DNA of 64,000 bases from an uncultured Lachnospiraceae bacterium (GTDB lineage: Bacteria; Bacillota; Clostridia; Lachnospirales; Lachnospiraceae). The stretch spans positions 17,198 to 81,197 of the forward strand of contig CACZBM010000005.1 in NCBI GenBank assembly GCA_902779445.1. Reading direction: 5' to 3'. Below the pieces are notes generated by a model. The model saw only the letters and a list, made by a program, of their open reading frames with translations. It had not been told where the DNA came from and did not search any database. The position numbers and the translations under genes were made by a program. Below are positions 9,687 through 16,975 of this stretch, in pieces (within the stretch, counting starts at the first letter, position 1; each line of letters starts with the position of its first letter).

Positions 9687-11238
9687 TTACAGTAAAGATG
9701 AGTATGAACGGATATCCGGATATTTCAGGATGAAGAGGGATTCCGGGGATGCAGATGCACTTATCGTGGATGACATCACCTGGAATGATCTGGATATGGA
9801 TCAGTTCTTCAGGACATTAGATAACACTAGTTCACAAAACGGCGGGGAATATCTTTATGATATGCTTCGCCGTCCGCTTATGGAGGAAAAAGAACTTAAA
9901 GAAAGAGGCAGGGTCGCTGATTTCTTTAAGGAACAAAAAGAAATTAGGGACAGGTATCTGCATGCTTTTGAAAATGCCGGAAGTCTGGAGAAGACCTGTT
10001 TTCATGAAAAAGTAAGGTCCCTTGACCGGGGGAAAACAGAGAGTAATATCAGTCACTATTTTTCCATGTGTTTGGGGGCTGCAGCCATGGCCGCAATATT
10101 TTTAAACCCGCCTCTTGGGTTTATATTATTTATTGCGGCTTCTGTATTTAATGTGGCTACTTACTTCAAAAGAAAGGGAGAGATCGAGAGCTATATCCCT
10201 GTGTTCAGATACCTTATCAGAGAGATAAGGGAATGTCGGGAATTATTAAAGATAGAGACACCGGAATTAAAGGATTACCATGACAGGCTGGAGCTTTCTC
10301 TTGATATACTAAAGGGAATAGAAAGAAATTCCTGGATAGTGACAACCGGTAAAAGGCTGACCGGCGGAATTTTGGAACTTCCGCTCGATTTTATCCGGAT
10401 CTTTTTCCATCCGGATCTTATCAAGTTCAATAATATGCTGAAGACTGCCCACAGGGAAAGAGAAGCGATCTACGAGCTCTTTAACGTGACCGGATTTCTT
10501 GATGCGATGATATCGGTATCACTTTTCAGAGAGAATTATAAGATCACAACTGAGCCGGTATTCAGAGAAGAAGATGGTATAGAGATACGAAGGGGATATC
10601 ATCCGTTATTAAAAAATCCGGTTCCTTATGATATAGACAATGAAAGACTGATACTGTTAACGGGATCCAATGCTTCCGGGAAATCCACATTCCTGAAAAG
10701 TGTGGCGCTTTCCATAATCCTGTCGGAAACTATATACACGGTACCTGCGGAAAGATTTTCAAGTCCCAGGCTTTTCTGTATGACATCCATGTCCATAAGA
10801 GACAGCATCATGGACGGAGAAAGCCTGTACATGGCGGAGATCATGTCTGTTAAAAGGATCCTTAATATTCAGAAGAAGGGAATAAAGACGGCGGTCTTTT
10901 TAGATGAGGTGCTAAAAGGAACAAATACGGTTGAAAGAATAGCCTCACTTTCTGTATTATTAAAAAAGATGGGGGATGAAAAGGGGTCTCATGTATTTGC
11001 GGCAACCCATGACACTCCGCTTACGGATATACTGGAGGATGTTTATTCTCTTTATCACTTTGACGAGGAGATAAACGGGGAGGGTATTTCGTTCCCCTAT
11101 GAGCTAAACAAAGGAAAAACCGAGTCGAGAGATGCTATTATGCTTCTTTCGGTAATGGGATTTGATGAAGATGTAACCCGAATGGCATTTAAGATGAGTG
11201 ACAGCTTTCTGGAAGAGGGAACATGGAAAAAGCTATAA
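9679..11238 (+). CDS. Membrane-anchored MutS-like ATPase
   Basis: 519 aa. The C-terminal third is a MutS-type ABC ATPase: Walker A TGSNASGKST (~328-337), a MutS loop around SIMDGESLYMAE, Walker B AVFLDEVLKGTNT (~405) and ATHD. The mismatch-recognition domain I of true MutS is absent. Instead residues ~128-165 contain two hydrophobic segments, so the protein is probably membrane-bound, followed by a helical lever-like region. Family members of this kind occur in Firmicutes without a clear function; a repair role is not shown. It overlaps mtaD at its start and rnhA at its end. Confidence 0.75.
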   Translation: MRNYSKDEYERISGYFRMKRDSGDADALIVDDITWNDLDMDQFFRTLDNTSSQNGGEYLYDMLRRPLMEEKELKERGRVADFFKEQKEIRDRYLHAFENAGSLEKTCFHEKVRSLDRGKTESNISHYFSMCLGAAAMAAIFLNPPLGFILFIAASVFNVATYFKRKGEIESYIPVFRYLIREIRECRELLKIETPELKDYHDRLELSLDILKGIERNSWIVTTGKRLTGGILELPLDFIRIFFHPDLIKFNNMLKTAHREREAIYELFNVTGFLDAMISVSLFRENYKITTEPVFREEDGIEIRRGYHPLLKNPVPYDIDNERLILLTGSNASGKSTFLKSVALSIILSETIYTVPAERFSSPRLFCMTSMSIRDSIMDGESLYMAEIMSVKRILNIQKKGIKTAVFLDEVLKGTNTVERIASLSVLLKKMGDEKGSHVFAATHDTPLTDILEDVYSLYHFDEEINGEGISFPYELNKGKTESRDAIMLLSVMGFDEDVTRMAFKMSDSFLEEGTWKKL

Positions 11239-11693
11239 CGCATGTTACATTATATTCCGACGGTTCCAGCAGGGGAAATCCGGGACCCGGAGGATACGGT
11301 ACCATCCTTAAATTTACCGACTCCAAAGGGAATGTTCATGAGAGGGAGTATTCCGAAGGGTTTAAGGAGACCACCAATAACAGGATGGAATTAATGGGCG
11401 TGATCGCGGGACTTGAAAAACTCACAAAGCCCTGTCATGTTCATATAATATCTGATTCCCAGTATGTGGTGAACGCTTTTACAAAGCACTGGATTGATTC
11501 CTGGCAGAAGAACGGATGGAGAGGTGCTGACAAAAAGGAAGTAAAGAATAAGGAACTCTGGCAGAGGTTATTGAAAGCAGGGGAAATACATGAACTTGAG
11601 TTTACCTGGGTCAGAGGACATAACGGACATCCGGAGAATGAAAGGTGCGACGCCCTTGCTACCGGTGCAGCCGACAGGATCGTTTCGGAATAA
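11223..11693 (+). CDS. rnhA: Ribonuclease HI
   Basis: 156 aa, normal length for RNase HI, which cuts the RNA strand of RNA-DNA hybrids. The catalytic residues are all present: D13 in YSDGSS, E56 in NNRMEL, D78 in SDSQY and D143 in ERCDALA. The substrate-handle region (WQKNGWRGADKKEVKN) is also present. The start overlaps the end of the MutS-like gene by 16 bases, so the two are probably translated from one mRNA. It is the last gene of the leuS-led run; a SigD promoter for the next unit follows. Confidence 0.95.
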   Translation: MEKAITHVTLYSDGSSRGNPGPGGYGTILKFTDSKGNVHEREYSEGFKETTNNRMELMGVIAGLEKLTKPCHVHIISDSQYVVNAFTKHWIDSWQKNGWRGADKKEVKNKELWQRLLKAGEIHELEFTWVRGHNGHPENERCDALATGAADRIVSE

Positions 11694-11730
11694 ATGCAAG
11701 CTTTCCTGCAAAATATTTTTTGAGAAATAC

Positions 11731-11758
11731 TAAATTATTTGGAACTATCCGCCGATAT
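11731..11758 (+). promoter_or_regulatory. SigD (sigma-28) promoter
   Basis: TAAA (11731-11734), 16 bases, then GCCGATAT (11751-11758). This matches the B. subtilis SigD consensus TAAA-N15-GCCGATAT exactly in both elements, with spacing inside the accepted range. The nearest downstream gene starts at 11845, leaving a leader of about 80 bases with AGGAGG at its end. Confidence 0.8.
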
Positions 11759-11844
11759 ATAAAGTGATATAGGAGACTAATGTCCCGAAATCGGATAACA
11801 CGGATGGATTTTACGTTTGTATAGCGGAAAAGGAGGTTCACGGA

Positions 11845-12624
11845 ATGAACAATGTGAGTGGGTACGGTATTTACCAGAACGCCGGAATGGTCGGCGAAAA
11901 TATCAGAAAGTTTGGCGGCAAAAGAGCCGAGGGTCATGAAAGACCTGAGAACAGGCCGGAAAATGCTGCAAATAAGCCGGGAGATAAGCGTACAGATAAT
12001 GTAAACGGAATATTAAACGGAGTTGAATTATCTGATGGTGCTAAGAAGATCCTTGAAGAATTAAAAGAAAAATACGGGAACAATACGGATTTCTTTGTTG
12101 CAAGTTACTCATCCGAAGAAGAGGCACAGGATTATCTTTCACGTGGCACAAAGGAATACAGTGTTCTTATAGAGCCGGAACTTTTAGAAGAGATGGCAAG
12201 AGACAGTGAAGCCAAAGAGAAATATATGGGCATCATTGAGAACGGAACGAAGCAGCTTGATGAGATGAAGGAAGAGCTGGCAGCTTCCGGAAAAGACGGA
12301 GACGTTAAGAACATCGGATTCTCTGTTAATAAGGACGGCACGTTAAGCTTCTTCGCACAGCTTGAACAGTCTACAAAAGCTCAGTCCGAGAGGATAGCGG
12401 AGAAAAGAGAAAAGAACGCTGAAAAGGCTGAAAAGGAAGCAGAGAAGAGAAGTGAACGTCTGCGGGATAAACGGGACAGCTTTGCTAAGGATCAGATCAA
12501 GAAAGCTACAGTAAAAGCTGAATCCGCAGAAGAGCTTTTAGAGAAGATCAAGAATTTTGACTGGGAAACGGTTAAAGCTGAAGAAAAGATAATGGTCGGA
12601 TCAAAGGTTGACTTTACTGCATAA
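11845..12624 (+). CDS. DUF6033-like protein, predicted motility-regulon member
   Basis: 259 aa, soluble, no signal peptide. The N-terminus (MNNVSGYGIYQNAG) and the Lys/Glu-rich second half resemble Lachnospiraceae proteins catalogued, from memory, as DUF6033. A central region (~55-165) looks globular: SDGAKKILEELKEKYGNNTDFFVASY. It is followed by a charged coiled coil (~175-225) rich in EKRE/KAEKEAEK. A strong AAAGGAGG precedes the start. The SigD promoter at 11731 places it in the flagellar/motility regulon, which is the only functional hint. The epimerase gene follows after 6 bases and may be co-transcribed. Confidence 0.7.
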   Translation: MNNVSGYGIYQNAGMVGENIRKFGGKRAEGHERPENRPENAANKPGDKRTDNVNGILNGVELSDGAKKILEELKEKYGNNTDFFVASYSSEEEAQDYLSRGTKEYSVLIEPELLEEMARDSEAKEKYMGIIENGTKQLDEMKEELAASGKDGDVKNIGFSVNKDGTLSFFAQLEQSTKAQSERIAEKREKNAEKAEKEAEKRSERLRDKRDSFAKDQIKKATVKAESAEELLEKIKNFDWETVKAEEKIMVGSKVDFTA

Positions 12625-12630
12625 GGGCCT

Positions 12631-13560
12631 ATGAAGAAAGCAATAGTTACCGGAGGCGCCGGATTTGCAGGATACAGTCTGGTAAAAGAACTCCTGGATC
12701 GGGGGTATCAGGTTGTATGTCCTGTGAGACCCGGCTCTCCGCATAATGGGAGACTTGAAGCTCTCAAAAATTCATTTGACGAAAAACAGGGTCAGGATAA
12801 CCTGATCCTCTTTCCTTTGGATATTAAAGATATTCTGAAACTCCATCGCACTTTACAGACAGAGCGGCTGGATATGTCGGGATGTCTTTTTTTTCATCTT
12901 TCATGGGCAGGAAAAAGGGATGATGCAGAAGAACAGAATTCCAATATCATTCCGGCAATGGATGCAGTAAGGGCAGCGTCTGTTATTGGGGCTTCACGTA
13001 TTCTTATTACAGGATCCCAGGCAGAATACGGATTTAATGCCGGAGGATCTGTTCTTCCGGACGGATCATATAAACCTGCAGATGAGAATACACTTACATG
13101 TCCCGTGAATTCATATGGCAGCGCCAAGACTGCTGCTATGTATCTTACCCGGGATCTTGCGAGACATGTGGGTATTTCCTGGAACTGGCTCAGGATATTC
13201 AGCCTGTACGGAGAGTATGAGCACTCTCATACCATGTTGAGCTACTTAAGATCATGCCTTGAAAAAAGAGAAGTTCCAGATCTTTCATCATGCACCCAGA
13301 CCTGGGACTTTCTCGATGTAAAGGATGCAGCCCGGGCTATGGCCGCTGTTTCTGAAAAGGGCAGAGAGGGAGAGGTGTACAATATTGCCAATGGAGATTA
13401 CAGGCCCTTAAAAGATTTTACTGAGATCATAAGAAATAGAATAGCACCTGATATCAACATCAATTACGCGCCGGAAACGGCTGAGCCGGTGCTTTCACTC
13501 CGTCCTTCGGTTGAAAAACTGAAAAATGATACCGGCTGGAGACCGGAGATCCAATTCTGA
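12631..13560 (+). CDS. NAD(P)-dependent epimerase/dehydratase (extended SDR)
   Basis: 309 aa. A Rossmann nucleotide-binding motif TGGAGFAGYS (8-17) and the YxxxK catalytic pair in NSYGSAK identify an extended short-chain dehydrogenase acting on nucleotide sugars. An active-site serine/threonine is plausible in ITGSQAEYG. Substrate cannot be assigned; similarity of layout is to nucleotide-sugar epimerases or reductases. It begins 6 bases after the DUF6033-like gene and may share its SigD promoter. If so, a role in glycosylating flagellin or another surface structure is possible, but this is inference. Confidence 0.82.
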   Translation: MKKAIVTGGAGFAGYSLVKELLDRGYQVVCPVRPGSPHNGRLEALKNSFDEKQGQDNLILFPLDIKDILKLHRTLQTERLDMSGCLFFHLSWAGKRDDAEEQNSNIIPAMDAVRAASVIGASRILITGSQAEYGFNAGGSVLPDGSYKPADENTLTCPVNSYGSAKTAAMYLTRDLARHVGISWNWLRIFSLYGEYEHSHTMLSYLRSCLEKREVPDLSSCTQTWDFLDVKDAARAMAAVSEKGREGEVYNIANGDYRPLKDFTEIIRNRIAPDININYAPETAEPVLSLRPSVEKLKNDTGWRPEIQF

Positions 13561-13605
13561 AAAATTTTTGTCTATTTTTACCCCTTTCATTTTTAAATTT
13601 TCATC

Positions 13606-13634
13606 TTACATTTTATTTTTTTTAGTGTTAAAAT
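13606..13634 (+). promoter_or_regulatory. Promoter for the CarD-family gene
   Basis: TAAAAT at 13629-13634 with TG at 13626-13627 forms an extended -10. CTTACA (4/6 match to TTGACA) lies 17 bases upstream at 13606-13611. The flanking 13561-13630 region is extremely AT-rich, which could act as an UP-element. Confidence 0.55.
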
Positions 13635-13716
13635 GTTTTTCGCTGGACTATTTTTGGAGGTCCTGATTTTGGGTTATATGGGTTTACGGTTACAGAATTT
13701 TTAGAAAGGAGTTCTC

Positions 13717-14214
13717 ATGTATAAGACCGGAGATTATGTTGTGCACAAAGTTGATGGGTTATGTAAGATAACTGATATTTCAGTTCTTGACATACCGGAC
13801 TGCGATAATACTAAGAAGTATTATTATCTGATACCTACTGAGTCGCCTAGCAGTAAGATTTATGTGGCTGTTGGTACCGGCGAGGCTTCTCTCCGGGATC
13901 CGCTTACGGAAGAAGAGGCTCTTGATGTTATAGATTCCTATAATGATCTGGATGAAATAAGCGTAGAAAGCGAGAAAAACCGCCAGAGCGCCTATTCTGA
14001 AGCACTTGTTCAAAATGATGCAAAGGAACTCCTGCGTCTCATTAAGACTACCCGCACCAGAAAGAGTGAGAGACTGAAGAAGGGACGCACTGCTACCACA
14101 GTGGATGAGCACTTCCTTAAGTCCGCCGAGCACGCTCTTTACGGTGAACTGGCATATGTACTCGGGGTTGAAGGAAACATGGTTGACTTCATCAAGGCGA
14201 GGATATCAAAGTAA
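13717..14214 (+). CDS. CarD-family transcriptional regulator
   Basis: 165 aa. The first ~65 residues match the CarD/TRCF RNA-polymerase interaction domain: MYKTGDYVVHKVDGLCKI, then a YYYLIP strand and a KIYVAVG strand. The helical C-terminal half (LLRLIKTTRTRKSERLKKG, DEHFLKSAEHALYGELAYVLG) matches the DNA-binding part of CarD proteins. CarD stabilises open promoter complexes, often on rRNA promoters. It has its own promoter and an AAAGGAG site nine bases before the ATG. No obvious partner gene is adjacent. Confidence 0.88.
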   Translation: MYKTGDYVVHKVDGLCKITDISVLDIPDCDNTKKYYYLIPTESPSSKIYVAVGTGEASLRDPLTEEEALDVIDSYNDLDEISVESEKNRQSAYSEALVQNDAKELLRLIKTTRTRKSERLKKGRTATTVDEHFLKSAEHALYGELAYVLGVEGNMVDFIKARISK

Positions 14215-14244
14215 GCAAGGAGTGAAATAACAAAGATCCGGCTC

Positions 14245-14410
14245 TTACGGCAGTGTTCATAAGACGGTAACGCAAAATGAGCACTGTCGCGGTGGATTGG
14301 CAAAAAAAGAAAATCTTGGCAATCCTGCGTTGGGGGCAACCATATCAACCACAACATTAATGGTAGGAACGTTTGGTTGAACGACCCTCCAAATTTGGAG
14401 GGTCGTATTT
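14245..14410. other. Structured non-coding segment with three successive hairpins
   Basis: This gene-free stretch after the CarD gene folds on paper into three stems. Stem 1 pairs 14250-14261 with 14278-14289 (12 bp, wobble allowed). Stem 2 pairs GGATTGGCAA with TTGGCAATCC near 14294-14325 (one mismatch). Stem 3 is the perfect palindrome at 14381-14406. Short ORFs in it have no convincing ribosome-binding site. It could be a small RNA or a decayed mobile repeat. Confidence 0.35.
14381..14406. terminator. Palindromic hairpin, likely bidirectional terminator
   Basis: ACGACCCTCC (14381-14390) pairs perfectly with GGAGGGTCGT (14397-14406); the AAATTT loop is itself self-complementary. The plus side is followed by ATTTGTG, only a weak T-run. 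It separates the CarD gene (plus) from the small peptide gene (minus). Confidence 0.5.
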
Positions 14411-14417
14411 GTGAAAC

Positions 14418-14455
14418 AATAATGGCTCCTTAACCCCGTCACTCTGGTCCATTTT
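14418..14455. repeat. REP-like element, copy 1
   Basis: AATGG on the left and CCATT on the right flank a loop containing AACCCCGTCACT. It resembles copy 2 at 14746-14784 and belongs to a short-palindrome family whose loop carries an AACC(C)GTCCCC-type core. Confidence 0.4.
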
Positions 14456-14466
14456 GCTGAGCTGTT

Positions 14467-14646
14467 TTACCTTGGCCGATTTTCTGGAGAATACCCATAA
14501 AATCCCCCGCCTCCGGATGCTTTGTCCAGTTCCTCATCATCAAGAGGCGTCCCGGCTTCTTCAATGATATCCCTGGTTATCTCCTTTGCTTCCTCCTTAG
14601 TCTGCGCTTTTTTCACTTCTTTTTTTAGATTTTCTGTAAGCATCAT
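14467..14646 (-). CDS. Small double-glycine leader peptide (bacteriocin/RiPP-like precursor)
   Basis: A 59-aa ORF that length filters would miss. It starts at 14646 on the minus strand (MMLTENLKKEV), with AAAGGA eight bases upstream and a perfect TATAAT at 14684-14679. The first 44 residues are a charged amphipathic helix ending in LDDEELDKAS, followed by GGGG. L-x-D-E-E-L-x-x-x-S-G-G is the classic double-glycine leader pattern cut by bacteriocin-type peptidase ABC transporters. The remaining ~13-residue core is GGFYGYSPENRPR, unusually short and lacking Cys. No modification enzyme or peptidase transporter is adjacent, so it may be an orphan precursor or a signalling peptide. Confidence 0.6.
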   Translation of the reverse strand: MMLTENLKKEVKKAQTKEEAKEITRDIIEEAGTPLDDEELDKASGGGGFYGYSPENRPR

Positions 14647-14678
14647 AATATGTTTCCTTTCTGATGATTCTTTATATA

Positions 14679-14684
14679 ATTATA
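14679..14684 (-). promoter_or_regulatory. -10 element for the small peptide gene
   Basis: On the minus strand these bases read TATAAT, a perfect -10. The predicted start near 14672 gives a leader of about 25 bases containing AGAAAGGA. No convincing -35 element was found at the expected distance. Confidence 0.45.
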
Positions 14685-14745
14685 CGATAGAATAGCCGGA
14701 TACGGCAGAAAAAAGTGTTACGGTCCTGAAATATCATTCTCCCAT

Positions 14746-14784
14746 AAAAATGGTCCATCAACCCGTCCCCCTGGTCCATTTTTT
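14746..14784. repeat. REP-like element, copy 2
   Basis: AAAAATGGTCCA (14746-14757) and TGGTCCATTTTT (14772-14783) form an 11-pair stem with one central T-T mismatch. The loop is TCAACCCGTCCCCC. The rest of 14785-14996 contains no gene or structure that I can support. Confidence 0.5.
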
Positions 14785-14996
14785 CATTTTTCCATAAGCG
14801 GCAATATAAACCGGCTTGGCATGCATTTATGTTCTTTGCCGCCTGATGTGCCCAGTTTGATACCACAGCATCATGTTCATGGATTCATTATAGCATGATG
14901 TGACAGTACGTACCAACGGTTTTTTCTTGTTCATCAGGAGGTCATATACCGCGGTAAAACTTTTCGGATGGCAGTTAATTTGGTTCGCGAGTATAA

Positions 14997-15025
14997 TTGC
15001 GTATTAACTCCATGTCTGATACAAT
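14997..15025 (+). promoter_or_regulatory. Promoter for the EAL-domain gene
   Basis: TTGCGT (14997-15002), 17 bases, then TACAAT (15020-15025) with TG at 15017-15018. All elements are well placed; the start would be near 15032, 24 bases before the ATG. Confidence 0.65.
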
Positions 15026-15055
15026 ACGGAAAATATATATTTACTGAGGTATTTC

Positions 15056-16975
15056 ATGTATCCAGCCGGAAGATATAATCTGAATTACAATATCAGTGCT
15101 ATACTCCTGACTCTGTTTCTGCTTGTAATATATTTCAGAAAAAAGGACCGCACCGGAATGCAGAGCAGGATATTTATTGCCATAATATTTATCCTGAATA
15201 TCACCGGAATACTGGATCTCATTTCCACGATAATGAGAAATGATCTATCCATTTTTAATCCCGGGATCGATAATGTGATCACTTTCTTTACGCATCTTCT
15301 GCATAATTCTCTGGCATATGTATATGCGCTTTACATCATTTATATGGCCCGGGTCAATTACCTGATGAAAACGGTTCACCGGGTCTTCCTTGCTCTTCCG
15401 GAGCTTATCCTTATTGTATTTTCCGTTGTTCCACCCTTGCAGGCGTTGCTTTATACCATCAGTCCTGACGGCGGATACAGCCATGGTCCCTGGTATGAAC
15501 TCTATTTTGTCATAGTGGGGATTTATTTCATCATTACTGTTTATGTGATCATCAGGTACAGGGAAATATTCAGCTCGGATCTCATATTTATATGTATTTT
15601 CTTTGCCGGGATCATACTCAGTAGCTTCCTTTCCGCTCTGTTCCCTTATCTAAGGGCAACGATCTTCGTGCAGTCGGTATGCGCTCTGGGTTCATTCATA
15701 ATAATAGAGAATGAAAAGACCTTATATGACAGGGAATCCGGTGCGCTCTCAAGATATGCGTTGATCAGTGAGGCCGAAGTCATTTATGCCGGGCCTTTCC
15801 GTTCATTTGTGATCTCCATAAAGCTTCATAATTTCGATTACTATGTCTCTGTTTTCGGTATGAGAAACGTTTTCGGGCTGTTAAAAGGCATAACAGCCTG
15901 GCTTCGCTGTCTCGGAGGAAAAAATGCGAAAGTCTATTTCCCTGTAAAGGGTTCATTCACTATCATCCTGTATAACACGACATGGGAAGAGGGAATGAAG
16001 ATGGCAGAAGAGATAAGGACAAGGTTCAGAAAGAAATGGGATGTGCCGGGGGTTAATACTATAGTTCCCGTACAGGTCTGGGCAACCAATATTCCTGACA
16101 GGATAAAATCTCCGGATCAGCTGATCCTTTTTTCAAATGCGCCCTTTGATAAAAAGCTCGGGGATGAAGTCCATGTGATCGACGGAAAGAGCGAAGAAAA
16201 CAGGTACATGGATGTAAAGGAGGCTATTAAGAGAGGGATAAGGAAGAAGCTTTTGCAGGTCTATTACCAGCCTGTTCTGGATACTGCAACCGGCAATTTC
16301 AGATCTGCCGAGGCGCTGGTGAGATATACCGATGAAATTCTTGGACCTATTCCGCCAAAGGAATTCATTTCTGTGGCGGAACAGATGGGAGTCATAGGGA
16401 AAGTGGGAGAAATCGTTTTCAACGAAGTTTGCCGTTTTTCCAGTGAAGTGCATCCTGAGCAGTATGGGATAGATTTTATCTCAGTAAATCTGTCTGCAGT
16501 TCAGTGCATGGATGAGAATCTGCCCAAGAGGCTTTCTGAGATAGCTGCCAAATACGGCACAAATACGAGGAGGATCAATCTCGAGATAAACGAATCCATC
16601 TTTTCATATAATGAGGCTATGATGGAAAACGCAGTAAAGAGCCTCCGCCAGAACGGATTCTTTATCTCACTCGATGATTTTGGAGCAGGAAATACCAATC
16701 TGAACGATCTTATCAAATATCCTTTCTCAATAATAAAGATAGACAGGAATGTACTGTGGGACGCCGGTTCGGAAGAAAAGAAAGATAAGATAATGACCCA
16801 CATCATTCAGATGATAAAAGACCTTGGATTCAAGGTTGTTGTAGAAGGCGTGGAAAATGAAGAACAGAAAGAAAAGCTGATCAGACTTGAAGTAGAATAT
16901 CTGCAGGGATTTTTATATTCTCTCCCTGTTTCCAGGGAGAGCTTCTTTGCAATGATATCAGATGCCGCAAACTGA
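15056..16975 (+). CDS. Membrane c-di-GMP phosphodiesterase (degenerate GGDEF plus EAL)
   Basis: 639 aa. About seven hydrophobic segments fill residues 8-215, followed by a GGDEF-like region whose signature is lost (KGSFTIILY where GGDEF would be), then a complete EAL domain. EAL motif residues are intact: AEALVRY (~417), NLSAVQ, the glutamate of LEINES, DDFGAGNT, the lysine of IIKIDR, VVEGVE and LQGFL. It should therefore hydrolyse c-di-GMP, with the N-terminal membrane part as sensor. Together with the nearby SigD promoter this points to motility control. Its last 18 bases overlap tail-to-tail with the NSS transporter. Confidence 0.9.
   Translation: MYPAGRYNLNYNISAILLTLFLLVIYFRKKDRTGMQSRIFIAIIFILNITGILDLISTIMRNDLSIFNPGIDNVITFFTHLLHNSLAYVYALYIIYMARVNYLMKTVHRVFLALPELILIVFSVVPPLQALLYTISPDGGYSHGPWYELYFVIVGIYFIITVYVIIRYREIFSSDLIFICIFFAGIILSSFLSALFPYLRATIFVQSVCALGSFIIIENEKTLYDRESGALSRYALISEAEVIYAGPFRSFVISIKLHNFDYYVSVFGMRNVFGLLKGITAWLRCLGGKNAKVYFPVKGSFTIILYNTTWEEGMKMAEEIRTRFRKKWDVPGVNTIVPVQVWATNIPDRIKSPDQLILFSNAPFDKKLGDEVHVIDGKSEENRYMDVKEAIKRGIRKKLLQVYYQPVLDTATGNFRSAEALVRYTDEILGPIPPKEFISVAEQMGVIGKVGEIVFNEVCRFSSEVHPEQYGIDFISVNLSAVQCMDENLPKRLSEIAAKYGTNTRRINLEINESIFSYNEAMMENAVKSLRQNGFFISLDDFGAGNTNLNDLIKYPFSIIKIDRNVLWDAGSEEKKDKIMTHIIQMIKDLGFKVVVEGVENEEQKEKLIRLEVEYLQGFLYSLPVSRESFFAMISDAAN

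Noticed and set aside
14672..14866. 64-codon minus-strand ORF
   Set aside because: It runs through a REP-like palindrome (encoding MDQGDGLMDHF) and has no ribosome site; probably repeat read-through.
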